From NCBI GenBank assembly GCA_017397695.1, contig JAFQIF010000116.1:1-32548 (forward strand): a stretch of DNA of 32,548 nucleotides, in the 5' to 3' direction. A program made the position numbers and the translations under genes. The notes under the pieces were generated by a model, which was given only the letters and a program-made list of their open reading frames with translations, was not told where the DNA came from and did not search any database. This document shows positions 18,262-26,886 of this stretch, piece after piece. Positions within the stretch are counted from its first letter, which is position 1, and each line of letters begins with the position of its first letter. This DNA is from Clostridia bacterium. Its GTDB lineage: Bacteria > Bacillota_A > Clostridia > Christensenellales > Aristaeellaceae.

Positions 18262-18391
18262 CTGCCTCTGGCATAACGGAGGCAGGTGGATATCGTACAA
18301 TATAGGCAGGAAGGTCGCTACGCTTTTGCAGTTTTCCTCGCAGAGAGAAATCCAACACCGCCGTGCGGTTGGCGCTGCACGGCGGCTTTTT
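18262..18391 (+). ncRNA. candidate structured RNA downstream of the DUF6809-like gene
   Basis: The stretch folds into a series: TCTGCCTC (18261-18268) with GAGGCAGG (18279-18286), then TGGAT (18287-18291) with ATCCA (18350-18354) enclosing an AGGAA/TTCCT helix, then a strong terminator hairpin (18358-18391). No open frame on the plus strand uses it. It could be the 3' untranslated region of the neighbouring gene or an independent RNA. No Rfam family was recognised. Confidence 0.35.
18358..18391 (+). terminator. intrinsic terminator
   Basis: CCGCCGTGC (18358-18366) pairs with GCACGGCGG (18377-18385) and is followed by C and five T bases. It closes the XRE/DUF6809 region before the polysaccharide operon. 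Confidence 0.88.
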
Positions 18392-18402
18392 GTCATTCTT
18401 TC

Positions 18403-18431
18403 TTTTCATTGCCGTTCCTTTGTGCTATAAT
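18403..18431 (+). promoter_or_regulatory. promoter of the polysaccharide operon
   Basis: A perfect TATAAT (18426-18431) with a weak -35, TTTTCA (18403-18408), 17 bases upstream. It lies about 70 bases before the first glycosyltransferase gene and just after a terminator. Confidence 0.6.
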
Positions 18432-18499
18432 AAACTGATTCATTGTGATTCTTAATATGGAACACCATATACAGAACTCGAAAGTTGGGAGTAAGAAGC

Positions 18500-19537
18500 A
18501 TGCAGCTGCCGTTCATTTCTGTCATTCTGCCCGTGCGAAACGAGGAAAAATATATCGCCGCCTGTGTGGACTCGATCTTTTCGCAGGATTATCCTGCCGA
18601 TCTGATGGAGGTCATCTTTGTCGACGGCAGAAGCGAGGACCGCACCGTCGCGATGCTGCATGACATGCAGAAGGTGCATCCGCAGATCGTCGTGCTGGAT
18701 AATCCCAACCGTACGGTGCCCTACGCGATGAACATCGGCATCCGCGCATGCAAGGCCGACGTGATCGTGCGCCTGGACGCGCATGCGGAGTATCCGGAGG
18801 ATTATATCCGCCTGTCCGTGGAGACGCTGCTGACCCAGGACTGCGATAACGCGGGCGGCGTGTTTGAAACGCGCGGCAGAGGCTTTATGGGCGAGGCGAT
18901 TGCCGAGATGCTCAAGACGCCGCTGGGCGTGGGCAACGCGACCTACCGCCTCACGCAGGAGGACGGCTATGTCGATACAGTGCCCTTTGGCTGCTGGAAG
19001 AAGGAACTCTTTGATCGCATCGGCGGCTTTGACGAGCGCATGACCCGCAACCAGGATAACGAGCTCAACCACCGCATCCGCAAAAACGGCGGCAAGGTAT
19101 ACCTCAATCATAAAATCCGTGTGCTCTATTACTGCCGCGATACCATGCGCGGCATCATGAAGATGGCATATATGAACGGCAAGTGGGGCGTGATCACGAT
19201 GACGCTGGTGCCGGGCTCGATGGGCGTGCGCCATTTCGTGCCGCTGGCGTTTGTGGCCTCCACCATCGGTCTGATTCTTTTGACGCTCATCACCCGCAGC
19301 TGGCTGTTCGGCGGTCTGCTGGCACTGGAGTGGGGCGCGTATTCTTTGCTGGATTTCTTCTATTCCTACACCATCGCGAAGGAGAAGGGGCTGAAGTTCT
19401 TCCCCGTTGAGGTGATCCTCTATCCGGCGTTCCACTTTGCCTATGGCTACGGCTCGCTGGTGGGCATCTGCAATCTGCCCAAGTTCCTCAAGGCCGAGAA
19501 GGAAAAGAAGGCAAAGGAAGGCGGTAAGAAGGCATGA
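18500..19537 (+). CDS. GT2 glycosyltransferase, ExoA-like
   Basis: The 345-residue enzyme adds a sugar from a nucleotide donor to a lipid-linked oligosaccharide at the inner face of the membrane. The GT-A domain shows FISVILPVRNEEKYIAACVDSI, VIFVDGRSEDRT, the metal site region RLDAHAEYPEDY and the acceptor-side QDNELNHRIRKNGG. The segment around GRGFMGEAIAEMLKTPLGVGNATYR is typical of ExoA-type succinoglycan enzymes. Two or three membrane segments follow near the end (about 245-285), then a Lys-rich tail. The ATG at 18500 has GGGAG 8 bases upstream; an earlier TTG overlaps that site. Its stop overlaps the next gene (ATGA), so translation is coupled. Confidence 0.92.
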   Translation: MQLPFISVILPVRNEEKYIAACVDSIFSQDYPADLMEVIFVDGRSEDRTVAMLHDMQKVHPQIVVLDNPNRTVPYAMNIGIRACKADVIVRLDAHAEYPEDYIRLSVETLLTQDCDNAGGVFETRGRGFMGEAIAEMLKTPLGVGNATYRLTQEDGYVDTVPFGCWKKELFDRIGGFDERMTRNQDNELNHRIRKNGGKVYLNHKIRVLYYCRDTMRGIMKMAYMNGKWGVITMTLVPGSMGVRHFVPLAFVASTIGLILLTLITRSWLFGGLLALEWGAYSLLDFFYSYTIAKEKGLKFFPVEVILYPAFHFAYGYGSLVGICNLPKFLKAEKEKKAKEGGKKA

Positions 19538-20625
19538 TTCTGCATATCTGCTGCAACCTGGCGGGCAGCACCGTCTTCCCGCAGATGTTTGAGGCGCTTC
19601 GCGACGAGGGCCTGGAGCAAACTGTATTCGTGCCGGAAAAGCGCAGGAAGGATTTGGGCAAAAACGAGCCGCAGGGCGTGGAAACCTATGCAGCGCTGAC
19701 GGTGAAAAAAAGCGACGCAATCTTTTTCTCCCGCAAGGCAAAGCGCAGCGTGCCCGTGATCGAAAACGGAATCAATCTCAGCCGTGTGAAGCTGATTCAC
19801 GCGCATACGCTCTTTACCGATGGATCCATCGCCTTGGCGCTGCATGAAAAATACAACATTCCTTACGTCGTCACCCTGCGCTACAGCGACATCGAGGCGA
19901 TCTGGAAATATGAGCCGCATCTGCATGCCATGGCCCGGCGAATTCTGCGTGCCGCCAGGCGCGTGGTGTTCCTGAGCAATGCTGCGAAGGAAAAGGTGCT
20001 CTCCAAATGGTTCAGCAAGCGCGAACGCGCGATGATCGAGCCGAAGACAGCGGTCATTCCCAATGGTATTGATGAAAACTGGCTGGACGGCGCGGCGCGC
20101 GAGGGCTGTGAAAGCCCGCTGCGCGTGGGTTTTGCCGGCAGGATGACGAAGCGCAAGCGTCCGCTGGACGCGCTCTCTGCCGTGCATAGGGCAGGCGGAA
20201 TGGGTACGCCCTGTGTGCTGCGCGCTGTGGGCGAGGGCAAGCTGATGAACGAGCTGGTTGCTGCGCTTCACGAGGGCGACGCCTATCTGGGCGTGGCCAA
20301 TGGTATGGATGCGATGAAGCGCTTCTACAGCAGCATTGATGTGCTGCTGGTGCCTTCCAGCGCCGAGACGTTCGGTATGGTCTATCTGGAGGCGATGAGC
20401 CAGGGCGTGCCGGTGCTCTATACGCGAGGTCAGGGCTTTGACGGCCAGTTTGAGGAAGGTGAAGTCGGCTACAGCGTGGTCTGCGGCGATGTGAAGCAGC
20501 AGGCGCAGATGCTGTGCAAGATGGCCGACGACTATGCGGAGCGCAGCGCGCGCTGCGTAGAGCTGGCAAAGGGCTACGCTTGGCCGATCGTTGCCAAGAA
20601 ATGGATGGAACTCTATCAAGCGTAA
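19534..20625 (+). CDS. GT4-type glycosyltransferase
   Basis: The 363-residue GT-B enzyme has an N-terminal Rossmann half (MILHICCNLAG, LIHAHTLFTDGSIALAL, VIPNGID at the hinge) and a donor-binding half with RVGFAGRMTKRKRPLDAL and the family's E-x7-E signature in SSAETFGMVYLEAMSQGVPV. It probably adds one sugar of the repeat unit. Its ATG overlaps the stop of the preceding GT2 gene by four bases. All usual elements are intact. The sugar and linkage cannot be told from sequence. Confidence 0.92.
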   Translation: MILHICCNLAGSTVFPQMFEALRDEGLEQTVFVPEKRRKDLGKNEPQGVETYAALTVKKSDAIFFSRKAKRSVPVIENGINLSRVKLIHAHTLFTDGSIALALHEKYNIPYVVTLRYSDIEAIWKYEPHLHAMARRILRAARRVVFLSNAAKEKVLSKWFSKRERAMIEPKTAVIPNGIDENWLDGAAREGCESPLRVGFAGRMTKRKRPLDALSAVHRAGGMGTPCVLRAVGEGKLMNELVAALHEGDAYLGVANGMDAMKRFYSSIDVLLVPSSAETFGMVYLEAMSQGVPVLYTRGQGFDGQFEEGEVGYSVVCGDVKQQAQMLCKMADDYAERSARCVELAKGYAWPIVAKKWMELYQA

Positions 20626-20630
20626 ATGAG

Positions 20631-20694
20631 CCTTCCCCTATGGGAAAGGAAGAACGCCGAAAGGCGAGATGGATGAGGTCCCGCCCTCAGGCGG
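20631..20694 (+). other. three hairpins between two glycosyltransferase genes
   Basis: CCTTCCC/GGGAAAGG (20631-20649), CGCC-GAAA-GGCG (20655-20666) and CCGCC-CTCA-GGCGG (20681-20694) lie one after another just before the AGGAGGTG ribosome site of the next gene. They may tune expression inside the operon or be a decayed relative of the hairpin repeat. Confidence 0.4.
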
Positions 20695-20713
20695 AGAAGG
20701 AGGTGTTCGCCCG

Positions 20714-21904
20714 ATGCAAGAAAAAAAGCTTCGGATTCTGATGATGATCCACAGGCAGGCGGACAATTCTCCCTATTGCTTTTATGTGCACGAGCAGGCA
20801 AAGGCGCTTGCCGCGCGCGGGCATGAGGTTATCGTGATCTCATGCGTGGGTGTGATACCGATGATGAAACGGTTTCGCCCCAAGCAGGCCGAGGTCGCCG
20901 CGCGGACGCCGAAGGAAGACGTCATTGACGGCATTCGGGTGTTTTATCCCCGCTGCCTGACACTAGGCAACGCCGGAGAAAAATACATCGGCGGGCGGCT
21001 TCTGGCTGCGGCGGCGCTGCCGATTGCCAAGCGGCTCCACAAAGAAAAACCGTTCGATATTGTGCATGCGCACATGCTCCCGCGCGACGGTCATGCAGGC
21101 CTGCTCGTAGCCAGGGCGCTTGGGATTCCCTTTGCGCTGACGGTACATGGCACGGATATTTTCCATTACTTTATTCCCGGCAGGGAGCCGTGGGCGCGCA
21201 ATGTGATGATCGCCGGAGAGGCCGATGCACTGATGGCGGTATCCAGCCTGCTGATGAGCCGCGTCACACCCTATCGCGGCGAGGAAAAGATTTCGCGCAT
21301 CGTGCCCAACGGCGTGGACCTGTCGCTCGTGCCGGATGAGACGACCAATACGCCGCGCACGGTGATTTCCGTGGGCACGCTCAAGGCGCGCAAGTGCATG
21401 GACAGGACGCTGGAGGCCTTTGCGCGGCTGGCGGATGAATTTAAGGATGCGACGCTGACCATCGTGGGCATTGGCGAAATGGAAGGTCAGCTGAGAAGCC
21501 GCATTGAGGAACTGGGGCTGGAAGGCCGCGTAATGCTTACCGGAGGCCTGGAGCACGAGGAGGTGCTCCGGCGGATGGCACAGAGCGATCTGTTTGTCCT
21601 GCCCAGCTGGGGCGAGGGCTATGGCATCGTGTATATCGAGGCGATGGCTGCGGGCTGCATCTCCGTGGGCGCCGAAAAAGAAGGCATCGAGGATACGATT
21701 ACGGACGGGGAAAACGGATTCCTGGTTCCCGCCGGAGACATTGATGCAATTGAGCGCGTGATGCGCGATGTGTTTGAAAACCGCGAGCGGCATGAGGCGC
21801 TGCGCCGCAAGGGGCAGGCAGACGCCAGACAGCTCACCTGGGCGCGGAACGCGGAAACGGTTGAAGCAATTTACTTGGAAGTGTTGAACTTCGGGAGGAA
21901 ATAA
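20714..21904 (+). CDS. GT4-type glycosyltransferase
   Basis: This is a 396-residue GT-B enzyme. The N-terminal half reads KLRILMMIHRQADNSPYCFYVHEQAKALAARGHEVIVIS and DIVHAHMLPRDGHAGLLVAR, with PFALTVHGTDIFHY; the C-terminal half has IVPNGVDLSLV, TVISVGTLKARKCMDRTLEAF and the E-x7-E signature in SWGEGYGIVYIEAMAAGCIS. The ATG at 20714 is chosen because AGGAGGTG lies about 9 bases upstream and it fits the family's start. An upstream ATG at 20669 would add 15 residues translated from the hairpin region. It follows a small gap holding hairpins, while the genes after it are tightly packed. Confidence 0.92.
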   Translation: MQEKKLRILMMIHRQADNSPYCFYVHEQAKALAARGHEVIVISCVGVIPMMKRFRPKQAEVAARTPKEDVIDGIRVFYPRCLTLGNAGEKYIGGRLLAAAALPIAKRLHKEKPFDIVHAHMLPRDGHAGLLVARALGIPFALTVHGTDIFHYFIPGREPWARNVMIAGEADALMAVSSLLMSRVTPYRGEEKISRIVPNGVDLSLVPDETTNTPRTVISVGTLKARKCMDRTLEAFARLADEFKDATLTIVGIGEMEGQLRSRIEELGLEGRVMLTGGLEHEEVLRRMAQSDLFVLPSWGEGYGIVYIEAMAAGCISVGAEKEGIEDTITDGENGFLVPAGDIDAIERVMRDVFENRERHEALRRKGQADARQLTWARNAETVEAIYLEVLNFGRK

Positions 21905-21905
21905 C

Positions 21906-23249
21906 ATGCGCAAAAAAGGCATTGACGGTACGAAGATGCTCAACCTCTACGATAAGGTAACGGGCATCTTCAACGAGATCTTTGACAGCCGGCTGCTGAC
22001 GGCGTCGCTCTTTGCGCTCATCGGCTACTGCGTGCTCTTCACGCAGCGCAAGTTCCCGATGCGCTGGATGATCTTCGTGCTCTTTGGCATGATCCTGCTG
22101 GCGTTTGTGACGCTGACTGCCCGCAGCGGCGTGAAGGCGCGCGTGCATTTTCACAAGGGTATGGCAGGCCTGTGGTTTGCGCTGCACGGCATGATGGTCG
22201 TCTCCGGCGTATTCTATCAGGACTGGCTTTCCGAGAGCGTGCCGCTGCTTATCTGCTATCCGGTGGTCTTCTCCGTGCTTGCCTCGCGTGATGACGAATC
22301 GACCTTCCGCTCGATCCTGCGCGGCTGCGTGTTTGCGGTGCTGCCGTTCTTGGTGGCGTCGTATCTGACCGTGCCGGTGACGCTGGGCTATCCGGGTTAC
22401 AAGGGCGTGTTTTACGACGCGAACTGCCTGTCCATGTGCTGCACGGTGATGACGGCTGCAGCGCTGCTGCTCAGCTATGCGAGCTTCAAGGAAAAGAAGA
22501 CGAAGTCCATGGTCGCCTACGGCGTATGCGCGCTGCTGGCTGCTGCTTCGCTGGTGCTTTCCCTGTCCCGCTCCGGCCTGCTGGCCATGGTGGGCGTGGT
22601 GGCGATTCTGACGGTGGCCATCATTGCGGGCAACGCGAAGAGGCCGGGCAGGCTGCTTGCGCTGCTGGCGGTGTTTGTGCTTTGCTTTGGCGTGCTGGGC
22701 GCAAAGGTGACGCTGGACAAGGTATACGAGGCCTATGAAGAGGATTACGCGCTGGCGGTGTACAACTACGAAACCTATGGACAGGAGATCACCGTACCCA
22801 GACCCGAGGAGCGTAAGCTCTCCATGGATGACCTGACCAGCGACCGCTGGGGCATCTGGATGGCGATTCTGGACAATCTGACCTGGAACGGCCATGAGAC
22901 GAGCGTCGTGCGTGAGTGGGTTGCGCTGGATGGCGCAGGCGATCGCCACTTCAATGCGCACAACGCGTTCTTCGGCGTCACCTATAACAACGGCTTTATC
23001 GCGGGATTGCTGCTTGTCGCCTATACGGCGCTGGCGGTGGTGCGCTCGGTTCAGTATTACTGGACGCACAGGAAGGCGAGCGCCTATGCGGCTACGCCGC
23101 TGGCGTTCTGCGCGGTGTTTATTCTGGTGGGCATGTTTGAATCCGTGTATGCGCCGTTCTCCGTGATCGGCTGCACGTATCTGCTGGTGCAGGCTCCGCT
23201 GTGGCGTGCGGATCTGAGCCGCAGCACGGCGGACAGAATTGAGGAATAA
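21906..23249 (+). CDS. O-antigen ligase/Wzy-like polysaccharide polymerase
   Basis: The 447-residue membrane protein has about eleven hydrophobic segments, and a large outer loop near residues 280-365. The LSLSRSGLLAMVGVV segment and the loop motif FNAHNAFFGVTYNNGFIAGLLL are typical of the WaaL/Wzy superfamily (PF04932), in which a conserved His-Asn follows the loop. It would join repeat units or ligate the chain outside the membrane. GGGAGGAA precedes the ATG, which starts one base after the previous stop. Only one such enzyme is present and no Wzx flippase is seen in the operon. Confidence 0.85.
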   Translation: MRKKGIDGTKMLNLYDKVTGIFNEIFDSRLLTASLFALIGYCVLFTQRKFPMRWMIFVLFGMILLAFVTLTARSGVKARVHFHKGMAGLWFALHGMMVVSGVFYQDWLSESVPLLICYPVVFSVLASRDDESTFRSILRGCVFAVLPFLVASYLTVPVTLGYPGYKGVFYDANCLSMCCTVMTAAALLLSYASFKEKKTKSMVAYGVCALLAAASLVLSLSRSGLLAMVGVVAILTVAIIAGNAKRPGRLLALLAVFVLCFGVLGAKVTLDKVYEAYEEDYALAVYNYETYGQEITVPRPEERKLSMDDLTSDRWGIWMAILDNLTWNGHETSVVREWVALDGAGDRHFNAHNAFFGVTYNNGFIAGLLLVAYTALAVVRSVQYYWTHRKASAYAATPLAFCAVFILVGMFESVYAPFSVIGCTYLLVQAPLWRADLSRSTADRIEE

Positions 23250-23252
23250 GCC

Positions 23253-24275
23253 ATGCATCCGAAGGTATCGGTGATCATTCCGGTGTATAACTGCGAAGCG
23301 TTTCTGCAGGAATGCATCGACAGCCTGCGCAGGCAGACGATGCAGGAGCTGGAGATGATCTTTGTCTGCGACGCCAGTCCGGATAATTCTCTGGCCATTC
23401 TGCGTGAGGCGGAAGAGCAGGACGACCGCATCCGCGTGATCGCTTTTGAGGAAAACCGGGGCGTGTCCGCTGCGCGCAATGCGGGACTGGAGATTGCAGC
23501 AGGCGAGTTTGTGATCTTCTGCGACAGCGACGATTGGATCGAGCCGCAGATGTATGCGCGCCTGTATGAGATGGCGATAGAACATGAGGCGGATATCGCG
23601 TTCTGCCGGGTGTTCAAGGATGACGAAAGCAAGCAGGAAAACGTGCCGCTGGGGTTTGATACTGGCGCGCGGTTTGACGAGGCGGCCATCCGCGAAACGC
23701 TGCTCCCGGCGATGCTCTCCAGAGAGACGGACAGCGACGAACTGCCGCTCTCCGGCTACACGCCGCGCAATCTGTTCCGGCGGGAGCTGGCCTGCAGCCA
23801 TCGCTTCCGCGAGGAGATCCGCTACGCGGAGGATCTGCTGTATATCGTGGAATGTATGCTGGGCGCCAGAGCCGCTGTGGCGGTGGACGAGGCGTATTAT
23901 CATTACCGCTTCCATGGCGGCAGCGTCACCAAGCGCTACAGCGCCCATGTACCGAAAAGTCATGATCTGTCCAATGATGCGATTGCGGCACTGCTGGAAG
24001 ACTATCCGGAGTGCATGCGCCGCATGATAATCCGCCGCAGGAAGATGGCGGTGACGGCCGTGCGCAATCTGTGCTATCCCGGCACGCCATATGGGTTCTT
24101 TGCGCGGGTGCGCCAGGCGCGTGCTTATATGAACCGCGCGGATGTGCGCGCGTGGTTTGCAGATGTAAGGCCGCTGGCCTTTCCGCCGAAGCTGGCGGTG
24201 CGTCTGCTGATGATGAAGCACAGGATGGCGTTTGCGATGTGCTTCCTGTTCACCTATGTATTTGACAGGGTATAG
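23253..24275 (+). CDS. GT2 glycosyltransferase
   Basis: This 340-residue GT-A enzyme starts with KVSVIIPVYNCEAFLQECIDSLRRQT and MIFVCDASPDNSLAIL, and has RGVSAARNAGLEIAAGEFVIFCDSDDWIEP carrying the DxD-type metal site. The ribosome site GAGGA is 7 bases before the ATG, and only three bases separate it from the polymerase gene. The C-terminal part is basic and may touch the membrane. It should add a further sugar of the repeat unit; the donor is unknown. Confidence 0.93.
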   Translation: MHPKVSVIIPVYNCEAFLQECIDSLRRQTMQELEMIFVCDASPDNSLAILREAEEQDDRIRVIAFEENRGVSAARNAGLEIAAGEFVIFCDSDDWIEPQMYARLYEMAIEHEADIAFCRVFKDDESKQENVPLGFDTGARFDEAAIRETLLPAMLSRETDSDELPLSGYTPRNLFRRELACSHRFREEIRYAEDLLYIVECMLGARAAVAVDEAYYHYRFHGGSVTKRYSAHVPKSHDLSNDAIAALLEDYPECMRRMIIRRRKMAVTAVRNLCYPGTPYGFFARVRQARAYMNRADVRAWFADVRPLAFPPKLAVRLLMMKHRMAFAMCFLFTYVFDRV

Positions 24276-24301
24276 TTGAGATTTCTCGAAAGGAATTATA
24301 T

Positions 24302-24946
24302 ATGCAAAAGATGGATATCGCTGCGGTGCTGGAAAAAAGAAAGCTGCAGCTTGCGCTCAAGCGGGCGATGGATATCGTGGTGTCCGGCTGCGCGCTTGCC
24401 GTGCTTTGGCCGGTGCTGGCGCTCATCGCGGTTGCGATCAAGATAGACGATCCGGGCCCGGTGTTTTACCGGCAGGTGCGTGTGGGCAAAAACGGCAAAG
24501 AGTTCCGCATCTACAAGTTTCGCACGATGGTGGTCGACGCTGACAAGAAGGGTCTGGCCATTACCGTTGGCCGAGACAGCCGCATCACACGCGTAGGCGC
24601 ATTCCTGCGCAAGACGAAGCTGGATGAGCTGGCGCAGCTGATCAACGTGTTTACAGGCGAGATGAGCTTTGTGGGCCCCAGGCCCGAGGTGTCCAAGTAC
24701 GTAAGCCTGTACACGCCCTATCAGCGCCAGGTACTGCTGGTGCGTCCGGGCATTACGGATTATGCGTCCATCGCCTATCGCAATGAAAATGACATGCTCG
24801 AGGGGGCCGAGGATCCCGAACGCATGTATATCGATGTGATCATGCCCGACAAGATCGAGCTGAATATGAAGTATCTGCACGAGATTTCGCCTGTGGCGGA
24901 TGTGAAGCTGATCCTTTCCACGGTGATCGCCGTCATCAGGGACTAA
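24302..24946 (+). CDS. undecaprenyl-phosphate sugar phosphotransferase (small monotopic PGT)
   Basis: The 214-residue enzyme starts glycan assembly by moving a sugar phosphate from a UDP-sugar to undecaprenyl phosphate. It has one re-entrant membrane helix (about 22-46), the KFRTM motif (72-76), the catalytic Asp108-Glu109 pair in RKTKLDELAQL, then GEMSFVGPRPE and VRPGITDYAS. It lacks the N-terminal multi-pass region of WbaP/WcaJ, so it is of the short PglC/EpsL type. The ATG follows AAGGA by 8 bases. Here the starter enzyme lies near the 3' end of the operon. Confidence 0.95.
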   Translation: MQKMDIAAVLEKRKLQLALKRAMDIVVSGCALAVLWPVLALIAVAIKIDDPGPVFYRQVRVGKNGKEFRIYKFRTMVVDADKKGLAITVGRDSRITRVGAFLRKTKLDELAQLINVFTGEMSFVGPRPEVSKYVSLYTPYQRQVLLVRPGITDYASIAYRNENDMLEGAEDPERMYIDVIMPDKIELNMKYLHEISPVADVKLILSTVIAVIRD

Positions 24947-24962
24947 ATCAGGAGGTTTGCCT

Positions 24963-26786
24963 ATGCTCTCCAAGTACAGGGTTTATCGTTACGATCAGAT
25001 GCATATGCCCGCTGTGACCGCGGGTACGCACGCCGTGCTCATCGGCGCGCAGAGCGGCCTGTTCCCGGATCTGGGCTTCAATGTCGAGGGCGAGATGGGC
25101 GGCCTGTGGGCCGGCGAGAAGAAAGTTTGCGATGGCTTCTTCTTTGCTATCGACGATGTGCCGCTTACCTGTGCGGATGCATGCGAGATCAATCCGGCTG
25201 CAACCGCGTTCCATTACCGCATGCAGGAGCAGGAACTGCACGTCGTGCGCCGCCAGTATATTCCTGACGGCGTGAACGGCTGCGTGATCGAGCTGACGAT
25301 TGAAAACAGGAAAAGCGCGCCGAGGATGGTGGAGGTATCCTTCACCGTGCGTACGGATATCCTGACCGTGGCAAGCGCGCGCGGCGAGGACAGCATGGAG
25401 CTGGGCCGCGATGTGGGCGAATACGACGAGAAGACGCAGGCGTTTTATGCACGCGACAGCCGCAATCCGTGGCACGCCGTATGGGGCGCGGAGGAGAAGC
25501 ACCGCGTGCTGCAGGCGGATTTGCCGCATAGCGTCTATGGATTTGGCAATACGCTGGGCAAAGGCGTAAACGGCCGCATGTTCTACCGCGTGCGCGTGAA
25601 TGCGGGCGCACAGGTGACGATGCGCCTGTTTGTTGCCGGTGGCTTTGCTTCCCGCTCGAAGGCGGAGGATGCGCTTGCCCAGCTGCGCGCGCAGGCGGGC
25701 GAGCTGATTGCCGCCAAGGAAGCGCGCCTGGCGAAGCTGATGGACGAAAGCAGCGCCGTGCTGCCGGATGAGGCGCTGGAGCGCTGCTGGAACTGGACGA
25801 AGATCTATGGCGACTGGCTGACCCGCGAGCTGCCGCGCGGCGGCGTGGGCCTTTGCACCGATCTGCCGGAGCATCCCTCCCTGTTCGGCGAGGGCTTTAC
25901 GCAGGCGATGAGCGCGCTGCTGCCGCTGGGCGGCGGCATGCAGGTGCAGGAGATGCTGCGCACGCTGGTTCGCCTGAGCGAAGAAGCGCAGCTGGCGCCG
26001 GGCCGTCTGGCCAAGCGCATTTCCCGCAGCGGCCGCATCCGCCAGATTGGCGGCGTGAAGGAGAGCGCGCTGTTTGTTTCGCTGGTACACAGGGTGCTCA
26101 AGTGGACGGGTGACAAGCAGTTCGCGCGCGATATGCTGCCGATGACGGGCCTGTGCGTGAGCTATCTGCGCCGTGCGACGCGCAATTTTGACGATATCCG
26201 TGAGGACATTATGCGCGAGACAGTGCTGGCGCTGAAGGGTCAGGCGTATATCCTGCGCATGACGGGTGAGGACGGCAGCGTCTGCTGCGCAGAGCTGGCC
26301 AAGCTTGCGCCCGCGGAGATGCCCAAGCCGGGTGAGAATGCGCCGCTGGCGCATCTGGCCTACTGGCATGGCAAGCATGAGCATGTGGAGCAGATGATCG
26401 GCTGCCTGAGCCTGATGGCGCACGCAGGTGCGCCGGGCATGCCGGGCGCGATGAAGGCCGAGGAGGCGGGCGTGCTGCTTTCTGCGCGCAGCGCAGCGGG
26501 CTTTATCTGGCCGATGACGGAGAGCCTGTTCGGCTTCACGCCGGATGCACAGAGCAGGACGATCGTTTTTGCGCCGCATACGCCTATCGGCTGGGACGGC
26601 TGGAAGCTGGAGAATGTCGCCATTGGCAGCGCGAAGCTGAACTTCGTCAGCGAACGCGTATCCCCGAGCCAGTGCCGCTACACGATTACGTGCAGCGAAC
26701 CGGGCTGGAGCGTTGCCGTGCGCGAGAACGGCGAAGAGAAGACCGTGGAAATTGGCAGCGAAATTGCACTGACCATGGGTGATTGA
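24963..26786 (+). CDS. six-hairpin glycosidase-like protein
   Basis: This 607-residue protein has no signal peptide. The N-terminal third (about 1-230) is a beta-sandwich-like region with ELHVVRRQYIPDGVNGCVIELTIEN, a pattern common before the catalytic domain of amylo-alpha-1,6-glucosidases and glycan phosphorylases. The rest (about 260-560) is helical, as in (alpha/alpha)6 barrels (AQLAPGRLAKRI, ESALFVSLVHRVLKWTGDKQF, GFIWPMTESLFG). Candidate acids exist, but I could not place it in one GH family. AGGAGG lies 7 bases before the ATG. It follows the PGT gene by 16 bases. It may trim or recycle cytoplasmic glycans made by this operon; that role is inference. Confidence 0.65.
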   Translation: MLSKYRVYRYDQMHMPAVTAGTHAVLIGAQSGLFPDLGFNVEGEMGGLWAGEKKVCDGFFFAIDDVPLTCADACEINPAATAFHYRMQEQELHVVRRQYIPDGVNGCVIELTIENRKSAPRMVEVSFTVRTDILTVASARGEDSMELGRDVGEYDEKTQAFYARDSRNPWHAVWGAEEKHRVLQADLPHSVYGFGNTLGKGVNGRMFYRVRVNAGAQVTMRLFVAGGFASRSKAEDALAQLRAQAGELIAAKEARLAKLMDESSAVLPDEALERCWNWTKIYGDWLTRELPRGGVGLCTDLPEHPSLFGEGFTQAMSALLPLGGGMQVQEMLRTLVRLSEEAQLAPGRLAKRISRSGRIRQIGGVKESALFVSLVHRVLKWTGDKQFARDMLPMTGLCVSYLRRATRNFDDIREDIMRETVLALKGQAYILRMTGEDGSVCCAELAKLAPAEMPKPGENAPLAHLAYWHGKHEHVEQMIGCLSLMAHAGAPGMPGAMKAEEAGVLLSARSAAGFIWPMTESLFGFTPDAQSRTIVFAPHTPIGWDGWKLENVAIGSAKLNFVSERVSPSQCRYTITCSEPGWSVAVRENGEEKTVEIGSEIALTMGD

Positions 26787-26796
26787 CCGCAGAGCT

Positions 26797-26880
26797 GCTT
26801 GAAACAGGCGCGAAGCGTACATGGGGTCAAGGGGCGAAGTCCCTTGTCAGGGGTCTGAGGATGAAATCCCCAGAAAGGGT
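26797..26880 (+). repeat. hairpin repeat copy F
   Basis: The copy starts CTTGAAACAGGCGCGAAGCG. It has hairpin 1, CAAGGGGC with GTCCCTTG (26828-26846, one G-U pair), and hairpin 2, CTGAGGAT with ATCCCCAG (one A-C mismatch). Its 3' end (CAGAAAGGG) supplies the ribosome site for the CHAP gene, whose ATG is 7 bases further on. Confidence 0.75.
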
Positions 26881-26886
26881 TCCAAA

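Noticed and set aside
18194..18409. A 71-codon minus-strand frame over the candidate RNA
   Set aside because: It runs through the terminator hairpin and the end of the DUF6809-like gene, and no ribosome site was found. The RNA reading explains the sequence better.
21834..24221. A 795-codon minus-strand frame across the polymerase and GT2 genes
   Set aside because: Same reasoning: no motifs, low-complexity His/Arg/Gln composition, and no ribosome site at its start.
24948..26822. Long minus-strand frame opposite the six-hairpin protein
   Set aside because: A shadow frame; the plus-strand gene has a clear ribosome site and fits the operon.
26821..26886. Upstream extension of the CHAP gene (22 more residues)
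   Set aside because: It translates the hairpin repeat and would bury the signal peptide. The ATG at 26887 has its own ribosome site.
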